Source: Cryptomeria japonica
Lineage: Eukaryota; Streptophyta; Pinopsida; Cupressales; Cupressaceae
Direction: 5' to 3'
DNA length: 64,000 nucleotides
Assembly (NCBI RefSeq): GCF_030272615.1
Contig: NC_081407.1
Coordinates: forward strand, 438,991,230-439,055,229
Part shown: in pieces, positions 48,338 to 58,432 of the stretch
Numbering within the stretch: the first letter of the stretch is position 1
Layout: every line of letters starts with the position of its first letter
Program-made: the position numbers and the translations under genes
Notes under the pieces: generated by a model
The model's database searches: none
The model's input: only the letters and a program-made list of their open reading frames with translations
Told to the model about the DNA's origin: nothing

Positions 48338-51300
48338 GTGGTTTTTGCTTGCATTTTCTCTCTTACAGAAAGTTTTGCTGTAACCGATTTAGGCTTATTG
48401 TTTAAAATTATGAAGTCCACGCTACATTTGTTTGGGAACGTTTTTAGCCTGGCATCCACTAAACCCATAGTTAGCGATACTAACCTAAAAGGGGAAAATC
48501 TTGAGGTGTTGAAAGAGAGGGTGTTCAAGGGAATTGACAACTCTTTTGGTGTGGAGATTTTGAGTAGCAGTCTCGTAGAAGCTGCAACTTTTCCCCTAGC
48601 CATTCCTTGCCCAGAATTGATTCGGGAATGTATTGCTAGATACGACCCAATGTCTGAAACCATTAGGAGAGACAATGGTGAAACGCTTCTTGCCATAAAT
48701 CATGAAGTAATTTCCTCAGTCATCAAGATACTTGATTACCAATTCTCCAACTTTTCTCCTGCTCAGTCAATCACCGAGTTCAATGCAGATAGAACCGGAC
48801 ACTCTAACAATGTAGCAAAATTCTGGTTGAAGGTTCCTCAAAGACGTGGTTCTAGGTTACCGAAGAATCCTAATAAGAATCACATGTTCCCTCACATTCA
48901 TGACATAATTCTTTTGTTGCACTGAGCCAGAGGATCCGCTGAAGCTTATAGCTTCGATGACTGGATTTATTGCTACATGTAGCTGGTTTTAGAAGGGAAG
49001 CAATATTTGGATTGGGCTGAATTGATTGCTGATTCAATGAGAGAACAACTGAGTTTGGCAAAATAGTTCAAACAGAACTTCTTTATGTCTTCATATCTCT
49101 TTTATTATTTGGCTTGTGTTAAGGAGTTGGTTGGAATACCGAAACAGCTCACTGAGGAGGATGTTCCCGTATATGAGTTCTATCCCATTTTGCAAAAGGA
49201 TAAAGCTTTACAGGATTTCAGAAGGGTGCACAATGCTTTTCTGGGTGATTTGTGTCATGAATTGAAGAATATGAAAGCCAAAAGAATATTTGAAGATGCA
49301 CAGACTTTGATAAAGAGATTTGGTAGTTTTTATATCCAGTTTCCATGCTTCTATTACATATGGGTAGGCGGCTTTGAAAAGGAGCCCTTCAAGCTCCCTC
49401 ACTTCTATTCAGATTGCTTTGTTCTGGCGGAGATATGCAGGCAACTAACCTCTGTAATCAAAATGGCATAGCCCAGGGACAAATGGGAAGGTCATTTTCC
49501 CATCCAATTGGGCGTGTTGTCCTGTAGTTCAATGTCTGACACTTTCAGTATAGGAGCAGACCTCAGGAATTTCAATTTTTCCCTATATCCTGAAAGGAAA
49601 GGTTTTGATAATAAGGGATTTTCACGAAGTCTTGGTCTAATGCCATACCTTCCCATGCCACAGTTAGAGGATTTCTGGGAAGATTGTACAGATGAACTTG
49701 AAGTATTCAAAAGGGGAAACATGAGATTGGTGTTAGAACAAGTTGTTTCATTGTAGATAAAGTTAGATACTAAGGGGCTCGAAGAGGATTATCTAGAGCT
49801 ATTCGAACCCGGGTACTTAGCCCGTGCAGAAGTTGAAATGCCTCCAATTGACTGGGATGAAGAAGAGAAAGATGATATACAATTGAGGACCAAAGTACTT
49901 TTGGAAAGGACCGTGGAATGGGTGGCCAATAAGAAAGCAATGAAATCAGGCGTTAAGTCTAATTCTGCGAGAAGTAATAAGGATCCTCTACCTTCACCAA
50001 AGAGTCTTTCTAACAATGCTTCTAAGCCTGTTCATGCAGGTAAGGATAACAAGTCACCCCAGCTTAGACATAGGTATAATTCAACTTTGGATTTTTGTAC
50101 TCCTCGGCATACCCGATCTCGAAGTGCCGCTCAAAGAAAGATGGATCAGGCAAAGGATACAGGGTTGAAAGATACCATTCTCGATGCTCTGATATTTGAA
50201 ATTGAAGACCTGGACGGTGGTGTTGCTAGTGCCCTGGACTCTCATACAGTGACTATGGCTATGACACCACCTTCCAAGATGATCGAAGGAACCACTGGTT
50301 CTAGTGCAACTCCTAAGTGGTTGACCACCTCGGTGAACAAAAAATGGAGTTTTCTTCCCGTGACTATTCCGATTCAGGAAATGGTCGTTAAGTACACAGA
50401 GAAGAATCCAAAGCCGAAAAGGTTCAAGACTGCCGCTTGCATGGACAATGATGAGGGAACTGGAAAATGGGTTGCTGAAATCGCCTTGTATAAACCCAAG
50501 GATGAAAACAAAGAGGCTAGCCCCGATGATTTCGAGGTCACAAAGGTGGAATTGGGAAACATGAGTAGAGACATAGACAATCATTTCTTCCAGGTATCGG
50601 CAAAGAAAATGCTCACTAGGTTGGAGAAGGATGGGCGAGAAAAGAGAGAACTAAAGCGACACATAAACATTCTGGCCCAGTTCATCGATAGTATTGGTTG
50701 CCTTGGGGCACTCCCAATATCTCATGCTACAGAGAAATTCAACCCAACTTCACCAAAAAACAAAAAGCTAATGAGCCAAGTTCAATGGGCCAAGAGTATT
50801 GCTGAAGCTATGGAGAAATGGATTGAGGGAATAATCAAGGATGAAGAGAAATACATTATCGACTCCCGGAGGCTATGTGATGAAATACAGGGCCTTATTG
50901 CCGAAGTTCAAAATTAGCTTATGTCGTGGGAGAAGGAGGAGCACAAATGGCAGAATATCTTGCCTTTGTTTGCCAAAATAGAAGAATATGGAGTTACCAG
51001 GTTTTTGACAGAACACTCAATCAAGCTGGTGGCGGATGAATGTCAACTTTTTGTGTTGAAGAAAACCATAATGTGGTGAGTGCTTACCTTCAAGTCTGTG
51101 ATCACCAATGCAAAGACCTCTATTTACGAACTCCAGGATCTCCAGTGCAGCATAGTTAATGATAACAAGGTGGTTAACCCTGACCATGATTGGCAGTTGG
51201 GAATTTGCGGGTTGAGCACACAGGATGCAATCAAGTCTTTCTGGATGAACATGGAGAAAATCAAGGCCAAGGGTAATTTCACTCTAGAAGATATAACCAG

Positions 51301-51511
51301 GGTGGCTAGGATTGAGTCTATGACTTTCATTGGAAATGATCAACTGTCGAAACATTCCAAAAAGATGGTGAAGCACCTGTGGAATAAGGAGGCGGCGAAG
51401 GCAAAGCTCAACACGATGAAAGTTCTGAACCAATCCATTGTTCAAGAACTCACAACCGCTCACGATGCCCATGAAAGCGGAGAGGATGATGATGATGGAA
51501 AAGTGGCATAA
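48338..51511 (+). pseudogene. LTR-encoded unknown ORF of F (5' copy, 1,058 codons)
   Basis: One frame from ATG 48338 (MVFACIFSL) to TAA 51509-51511 with no frameshift and seven internal stops: TGA 48923 and 51077, TAG 48980, 49064, 49469, 49754 and 50915. The N-terminal 400 residues look globular (LIRECIARYDPMSETIR; FKLPHFYSDCFVLAEICRQL near 49392-49451), then an acidic stretch (DWDEEEKDD), a Ser, Lys and Arg-rich region, and a Lys and Glu-rich helical C-terminus ending GEDDDDGKVA. No known domain recognised. At 48923 the 3' LTR has CGA, at 49754 CAA and at 51077 CGA, so those stops arose after insertion. The three TAG at 48980, 49064 and 49469 are in both LTRs. Related to the E1 LTR frame. 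Confidence 0.7.
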
Positions 51512-52406
51512 TGCATTGATTTAGACCCAGTTCCCTTTATTCTTGTAATTTCTCATGGTTATGCAAAGACTTCGGGACATCTGTCCCAAAAATACTTCTT
51601 GTTGGTTTCATAACTGTTTACGGGGGAGGTCGAGTTTTTAGGGAGACCTCCCCTATTCTAAAACTATAAATTAAGAAAAGATAGATAGTATGGGGGTTAG
51701 TTTTTGTGATCAATTTTTGGTTTTTCCCTCTGTTTTGTAGAAGGAAGAATCAGACTGCTAAATCTGGAATGGAAAAGATTTATACATGTATTTTCATGCC
51801 TTTGTTGCATAAGAATATATATATAGAATGATCATACTGTTCTTGGGAGAAGGAAAATTTGTGTGTTTTGAATCTGTGTAGATACATGGCTTTGCATATG
51901 TTTATCTAATCAAATAATAGTAAGGATCTTTCCATTACAGAAAATTATTATTGTTCTGATATTCCTTCCTTTAAGTGTTTGTTAACTTCTAGAGAAGATT
52001 CATGTTTGAGGACAGATTTAGTTTCTTAAATCTGTTCATTCTTTATTAAACCTATGAAAATGGTGTACTGAACTTTGTTTCAGTTGCTGTCATCTCATAT
52101 ATTGAAAAGATAGGAAAAATTGCTTTCTTCTTTTTAGGAAACATGTGCAAAATATCGGCCTCTCATCCAAGAATGAAGTAGGCAGCCTTGCATGCTTTCG
52201 GGTTAAAAGCTACTATTCAAATTAAATAGTTTAAAGCATTCCTTGAATAACTGAAATAGGGAGTTTTACCTATGAAAAATTCAGAGGGAAGTGGTTTATA
52301 CAACACTTACCCAACTGTTTAGTGGAACACTTGTTCTTAAAAGAAGGTGACAGAGTTTAAAATTGATCATTTTAAAAAAGGACAAATCTATTCACTAACA
52401 GATTTT

Positions 52407-52424
52407 TGGTGACTCTGTCGAGGA
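52407..52424 (+). promoter_or_regulatory. Primer binding site of F (Arg tRNA-like)
   Basis: TGGTGACTCTGTCGAGGA, six bases after the LTR end. TGGCGACTC is the form complementary to plant Arg tRNA used by Tat/Ogre-like elements; one base differs here. Confidence 0.65.
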
Positions 52425-52632
52425 AAGTTAAACAAAGAGAAAACTAAACATTTAGTAGACTGGTATGCCATAGACATAACAAAATTGAGCCTATAATCAG
52501 CAAAAATTCACAGAGTTCATTTTGTCAAAGGCACAGTTCTATAATTCAGGAAAACCGTTGAGATTGAGATTTGCTTGAAAAGGCTTAGGATTCCTAAGGG
52601 CCATAACACTGGATTCTTGTCCATATACCAGA

Positions 52633-54290
52633 GTGCAAAGGAGAGAAGGAATAGTTGATAATTGTTTTGAAGAATTGCAAGGATTGTCATTTGCCACAAA
52701 CTTTACTCCCAAAAGAAAAGCTAAGAGCAAACCTTCCTCTCCTATCAGAGTTACTCCTCTACCTTCTTCTTCAAACCCTTGGCAAGCACTAACGCTTACT
52801 AGAGTTCAAGCCCCTCCCCTTGTAACCATTTATCCTGTGTTCATTATGGCCCAACCATGGGGTGATATTGTTGGACCTCCTCATAATCCACTTCCAAAAG
52901 GGGTGAGGGATGTTTTACCTAAATATAATGGAGACGGAAAAGTCTCGGTTGAAGAGCACTTGAATTCTTTTAATGTGGCCACTGGAATTCTAGCGGTCCA
53001 ATATGAGGATGTGGCCATTAGACTTTTTGCCCAAACTCTCACTGAGGGGGCAATAGATTGGTTCAGCCATCTGCGAGCATGATCCATAACTGACTAGAAA
53101 ACGATGAAAATCGCTTTTGAGAAAAGGTTCAAAAGTGCTGATGATGAACATTTGCTACTGGCTCAACTCACACAAATGAAAAAGGAAATTCATGAGCCAA
53201 TGAGGGACTATGTAGCCAGGTATAATAAGATTATCCACAAAATTCTTCAAGTCAAAAGACCAACTGCGGATAATCAACAATGTTTCTTCATAAATTCCAT
53301 GCCACCTGACGTGGGTTTTCACCTTAGAAGAAGTAGGCCAGCTGATCTGGAGACCGCACAAAATGAAGCCATACAGCTTGAAGATGATCTGATAATGACC
53401 AGAAAATGGAGGAAAGATGTACAAACCCCTCAGGGCCAACCTCAAGCATCTACCTCTTCTACTGACCCAGTTGTTCAGCAGCTTGTCAATGATATGATTG
53501 CTCTGAAGAGGCAGATACCCAAGCCTGGAAGTTCTTATCCACAGCCTTATCAGGATATAAGCAGGAAAACTCCAAATCAGTATAACTATGGACGACCGTT
53601 GCAATTACCTACTGTACCACAAAGATTACAAATAGAGGCACCTCCTAAAAAAGGTGTCATGTGTTCATTCCATCTTACCACAGATCATGATGGGGGTTCT
53701 TGTCCCAATATGATAAGACATGTTCAGATGCAAAACACAAAAGATGAATTAGGTGAGTTCACTGAAGCAGAAAAAATTCAAGAGGTACCCGGTGACTCTA
53801 GAACATTCTACCTCGAATATGAGTCAAATTCAGAAAAAGGTAGTAACATTTTGGCGACCCTTGAAGGTCCTACATGTGTGATTCTAAAAAGGAATCAACG
53901 AACTTCCCAGGCTTCTTCTTTTGTGAATCCTTCTAGAAGCAATTTCAAAGGTAAAGATCTCCCAAGTAATAGCTTTTCAAAGACCCCTGAAGTTAGGATT
54001 TTGCAAAGGAACCATGAAGATAACAATAGCCCTTCCTCTTCCTCCTCCTTTGACATCATTGAGTTTTGTAAAGCTTCTACTATTCAACTTCCCACTACTG
54101 AGTATTTGAAACTAAATCCAAAAAAACTAGATAAACTGGTCAAATATGTTAAGGGAGATTCTTCTTCGGAGTCCCTGGTACACGAATGTGTGGAGAATAG
54201 TGATTTAACTACTGCTGAAAAATCTTCATCTATCTCGTGCTCATTAGCTAACTTGGCTGATCCCTATGCTTTTCATGATGCTAAAAATGG
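52633..54290 (+). pseudogene. gypsy gag of F
   Basis: Capsid and nucleocapsid precursor. ATG at 52633 (MQRREGIVDN) is the first Met of the frame. The retrotransposon gag core spans about residues 90-220: LPKYNGDGKVSVEEHLNSF, AIRLFAQTLTEGAIDWF, FEKRFKSADDEHLLLAQL, MRDYVARYNKI. A Gln and Pro-rich linker and an atypical Cys-His cluster (CSFHLTTDHDGGSC) follow. Two stops, TGA 53080 and TAG 53095, fall in the core; the second sits where Trp is usual. The frame runs on into protease. Confidence 0.85.
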
Positions 54291-54840
54291 GCTTGAGGTT
54301 GAGATTTCGAAACCTGAACATTTCTACATATCCCTTCTCTTGAATGGTCAGAAGCTTAGCAATTGCATAATAGATTTAGGAGCATCAGACAACATAATGC
54401 CTTCACCAATGGCTAAGTCTCTAGGTTTGACCCTCACAAAAATATTTGGGAGATGCTTTTCGATTGATGGGAAATAGGTTCCTCTTGTTGGACAGGTAAA
54501 GGACGTCCAGGCAGTGCTAGCAGCATGCCCTGATAAAAAAGTAAGATTAACTATCCTAGTTGTTAATATTCCCACGAGTTATGGAATGCTTTTGAGTAGA
54601 ACTTTTTGCAAGAATCTTGGAGGTGAAATCAAAATGGACTGGTCTGAAGCCATTATTCCCCTTGGAAAACAATGAATCAAGCTTGAACTCGAGCCTAAAA
54701 ATAAGTACACTATTTTTCCTTCGAACAACCCCGAAGCCTAGATTTTGTTTCAAGAATGCGAGTTTGGAAACTATCTCATTCTTGCACCTAGTGAAAGGGA
54801 ACCAGAAGAAGCTGTTGACGAACTTGGTGGGTTGTGGTAG
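54291..54840 (+). pseudogene. Aspartic protease of F
   Basis: Active site NCIIDLGASDNIMP at 54361-54402: Asp, Gly and Ala kept, Ser/Thr of the usual DSG or DTG is Leu, as in several Tat-like proteases. Flanking strands (HFYISLLLNGQKL; TILVVNIPTSYGMLLSR) fit the fold. Stops TAG 54475, TGA 54673, TAG 54739 and TAG 54838, all in the one gag-pol frame, no frameshift. Confidence 0.8.
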
Positions 54841-55209
54841 ATGGAGTTTGATGGAAGCTGCACCAACTCTAACTCTGGAGCAGGGGTAGTTTTGCTGTCA
54901 CCCATTGGTAATATTTTCCCGTTTTCTTTCAAGTTGGATTTTAAGAATACTAATAATACTACAGAGTATGAGGCATTATTATTAGGATTAAATGAGGCCA
55001 GATGTAAAGGTATCAAATTGCTCAAAGTTAAAGGTGATGCAGAGTTGATTGTCAGACAGGTGAGAAATGTTTATACAGTTAAGAATGACAGATTGAGACA
55101 TTATAGAAATAGGGTTTGGGATGAGTTAGAATTATTTGATGCTTTCTTGATTGAAGCCATTCCGAGGGAACAAAATAGTAGGGCAGATTCGTTGGCCCTT
55201 TTAGCTTGA
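54841..55209 (+). pseudogene. Second RNase H (aRH type) of F, before RT
   Basis: RVT_3-like RNase H, about 122 residues, with all four catalytic acids: Asp4 (FDGSC), Glu42 or Glu44 (TEYEALLLGL), Asp66 (KGDAELIVRQ) and Asp116 (SRADSLALLA). It would remove RNA from the RNA-DNA hybrid. Flanked by stops TAG 54838 and TGA 55207, but open inside. It stands between protease and RT. This order, and the phrase YRPSVPDNVNHWQVF that follows, I know from other plant polyproteins, so it is not unique. Confidence 0.85.
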
Positions 55210-55731
55210 CTTTTATTACCGCATCTAGACTTTAAGGATAATTCATATAGGATTGAAATGATTTATAGGCCTAGTGTCCCTGATAATGTAAATCATTGGC
55301 AAGTGTTTGATGCGGATGCACAGATCAAAGATTTCCTAGAATGTGTTCAGTCATTCTCCCAATCATATTTTGAAGGTTCTGAAAATGCCTGCAAGGAGTT
55401 TAGTCCAGACCTAGATGTTGATCCTACAAATAGTTTTATTCAGCTCAAAGGCAACAAAATTCTGAAAGGGCTAGTGACTTTGGAGAGGTTTTTCACCAGA
55501 GATGATGCATTCATAGGCAAGAAAGTTCCCAAGGATGACGGGAAAGGAAGTTGCGAGAAAATAAATTTGGGCGATGAGTCCAACCCAAAAGAGGTAACAA
55601 TTGGCAAGTGTAGTTCTACGGAGGAGAAGTGAGCACTTGGCACACTGCTAAAAAAATGCATTGATGTCTTCGCTTGGTCTTACAATGACCTGAAGGAGTT
55701 TAGAGATGGGCATTTTCAGTATCAGATTCCA
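55210..55731 (+). pseudogene. Linker between aRH and RT of F
   Basis: Same frame. Contains YRPSVPDNVNHWQVFDADAQ and FIQLKGNKILKGLVTLERFF, a Lys and Glu-rich part, a TGA at 55630, and the CIDVFAWSYNDLKEF block that introduces gypsy RT. No separate enzyme domain seen. Confidence 0.75.
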
Positions 55732-56530
55732 TTGAAGGCAGGTGTCTCTCCTTTCAGGCAAAAATTGAGGAATTTCAACCCCATAATGGCGGATGCAATT
55801 TTTAAAGAGGTTGATAAAATGCTTAAGGCCAGAATCATATATCCAATTCATCATTCTACCTGGGTAGCCAACATTGTGCCCGTAAGGAAGAAGAATGGGG
55901 AGATTTGTATTTGTGTTGATTTCTGTAATCTGAATCAAGCAAGTCTGAAGGACAACTACGCCTTACCCAATATGGACCACATTCTGCAGATGGTATCTAG
56001 GTCAGAGATGATGTCGATGTTAGACAGTTTTTCTGGTTACAATCAGATTAGTGTTGCAGAGCATGAACATCACAAGATGGCATTCATCACTCCATGGGGA
56101 ACATTCGCATATAACCGTATGCCTTTTGGTTTAATAAATGTCGGAGCCACCTTTCAAAGAGCTATGGATTCCTCTTTTAAGGATTTTCAAGATAGAATTA
56201 TTGTTGTTTACCTGGATGATCTCACGATATTTTTGAAAGAAAGGAAGAACCATCTTAGGGATCTGAGTGCAATTCTGCAACGTTGTCAAGAGCACAGAAT
56301 CTCCCTGAACCCAAAGAAATCAGTTTTCTATGTCACGAAGGGCAAATTGTTAGGACATATTGTCTCAAAGGGAGGAGTCAAGATCGATCCTGAGAGAGTT
56401 AATGCAATTCAACGTCTCATTTTACCTTCCAACCAGACTGGAGTAAGGTCATTCTTTGGTCAAGTGAATTTCTTAAGGAGATTCATTCTGGAGTTTACAG
56501 AAACCACAAAACACATCATCAGCTTGTTAA
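55732..56530 (+). pseudogene. gypsy reverse transcriptase of F
   Basis: RT core without stops: VPVRKKNGEICICVDFCNLN, MLDSFSGYNQI (catalytic Asp98 counted from 55732), MPFGLINVGATFQRAM, and the YLDD box at residues 160-163 (56209-56220), then SLNPKKSVF and SKGGVKIDPERVNAI. The residues needed for catalysis appear present. It copies element RNA in virus-like particles. The frame from 55732 stays open for 442 codons through RNase H. Confidence 0.92.
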
Positions 56531-57060
56531 GCAAACAAAATCCTTTCAAATGGACTGAAGAGGCCAAAGAAGCTTTCAAAAAAATCAAGGGTTCAGTTGC
56601 AAATGCGCCTACTCTCATTAACCCATATTTCACAAAGGACTTCATTTTGTATTGTTATGCATCAGAGCATATGATGTCTGGAATACTGTTACAGTTGGAT
56701 GAATCTAGGGCCGAAGCACCTATAGCATTCATGAGTATCCCGCTCAAGAAGCATGAGCTTAAGTACTCACTCTTGGAGAAACACTCCTATGCCGTAGTTA
56801 AAGCTGTGAAACAGTTTCGGTACTATATTTTGCACTCCCACTCTTTGGTTTTTGTCCCAGATTCTGCAGTAAAAAGCATTTTAACTCAGCAAGAGGTTGG
56901 ACTAAATAAAAGAGCAACTTGGGTAACAAAAATTCAAGAATATGATTTAGATATTCACCCTACGAAGATAGTCCAAGGACAAGGCTTATGCAGGTTGATA
57001 GCAAAAAATGAGGTGGAAACAGAAGCCGAATTACCATTAACTCTTTTTGTTGGATTGTAG
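56531..57060 (+). pseudogene. gypsy RNase H of F, catalytic residues lost
   Basis: Follows RT in frame: FKWTEEAKEAFKKIKGSV, then FILYCYASEHMMSGILLQ, where the catalytic Asp usually seen before AS is Tyr, then YSLLEKHSYAVVKAVKQFRYY. The TDH block reads VPDSAVKS. E1 shows the same loss of the first Asp. With an intact aRH upstream it probably serves as a connection domain. Ends at TAG 57058, after which the frame continues into integrase. Confidence 0.8.
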
Positions 57061-58278
57061 GATACCTGGTTCTCTGATGTGGCCTATTATTTGACTTATG
57101 GTAGCTGCCCAAGTCATTTGTCAGCAAAAGAACAAAGGAATCTTAAGTTAAAAGTTGCTAAGTATGTAATTTGGCGGGGTGTTTTGTACAAAAAAGGTTT
57201 AGATGGAACATACTTAAGGTGTGTAGATAAACCTCAACAACAAAAACTCCTAGAGATCTACCATGGTGAAGCCTATGGGGGAGACTTCTCATCGTCTATT
57301 ACTGCTTTCAAAATTTTGAGGAATTGTTTTTATTGGCCAAGCATGTTTAGGGATGCATATATTTATGTTAAAGAGTGTGAGAAATGCCAACTCTTTTCTG
57401 GGAAGCCACATTTAGCGGCCCTGCCTTTAAGGCCTATGGTAGTAGATGAACCTTTCAAACAGTGGGGCATTGATTTCATAGGACCAATAAACCCTCATTC
57501 CAATGCTGGTCATATGTACATTTTGATAGCAACTGACTACTTTACCACGTGGGTTGAAGCCATTCCCACTAAAAAGGCAAACTCAGAGGTTGTGTGTAGT
57601 TTTCTCAAGGATTACATCCTAGTCCGTTTTGGGGTTCCCCAAAAGATTGTTGCAGATAACGCATCATATTTCTCTTTTAAGGAGTTGACTATGTTTTTCT
57701 ATGAGCATCAGATTACCCTCTCGCATTCCTCTGATTACTTTCCATAGGGTAATGGACTGGCAGAGTCTAGCAACAATAACCTGATAGTCATCATGAAAAA
57801 GTTGGTTGACGAAAGTGCTCGAAATTGGCATAAGAAGGTATATGAGGCTTTGTGGGCAGATAGGACCACGCCCAAGAGGGCCATTGGAATGGCACCTTTT
57901 GAACTTGTGTATGGGGTCGGAGCAGAACTTTCTTTACCTCTGGAATTATCAACAGCCAAGCTGCAGACAGTAGTGGAAGATTCTTTCTTTCAGAATGCTT
58001 TGGAGAAAAGAATTATGTACTTGACAAAATTGGAAGAGGAGAGGGAGTTGCTAGTGGATAGAATCTCGGAGCATCAGAGTCGAGTGAAGAGGATTTTTGA
58101 CATGAGAGCTCGGCCAAGAGGTTTCCTAATAGGAGATGGCAAGTTTGATTCATTATGGAAAGGCCCTTTCAAGATCTGTGAAGCAGTGGGACAAAATGAT
58201 TTCAGACTCAGCTACGTCGACGGAGCGATTATGCCCTATACCTACAATGGGAAAGATCTCAAGCTCTACAAATTGTAA
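57061..58278 (+). pseudogene. Integrase of F
   Basis: Zinc module HGEAYGGDF ... CEKC: first His and both Cys kept, second His replaced by Asp (residue 69 from 57079). Core: Asp in GIDFIGP, Asp in VADNASYF, and Glu in GLAESS after TAG 57745, which replaces the Gln of PQGNG. C-terminal part with WADRTTPKRAIGMAPFELVYG, a charged helix and LWKGPFKICEAV. Natural stop TAA at 58276-58278. Only the one internal TAG. Confidence 0.9.
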
Positions 58279-58432
58279 GTCCTATGATCAAGAGTTTTGT
58301 ATATAGTAGCTTAGGTGTTCAGAGTTGTGAGTCACCTTATCCTTTCCCCTTTTTGTTTTTGGTCATGTGAAACTAGAGTTTGGGAGTTCTTTGCATTTTC
58401 TTTTCTAAAATACAATCCCCAGTCAGAGCCAA
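58279..58432 (+). other. Spacer between pol and 3' LTR of F
   Basis: 154 bp, no coding, and no classic polypurine run before the LTR; it ends AGTCAGAGCCAA. Confidence 0.7.

Larger units (their letters stand above)
47445..52400 (+). mobile_element. 5' LTR of F
   Basis: Begins TGTTATCGCGTC, ends TTCACTAACA before the primer site. 47596-47930 is packed with TGAAC and GTTCA words; 48338-51511 is one long frame; 51512-52400 is noncoding. Confidence 0.93.
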
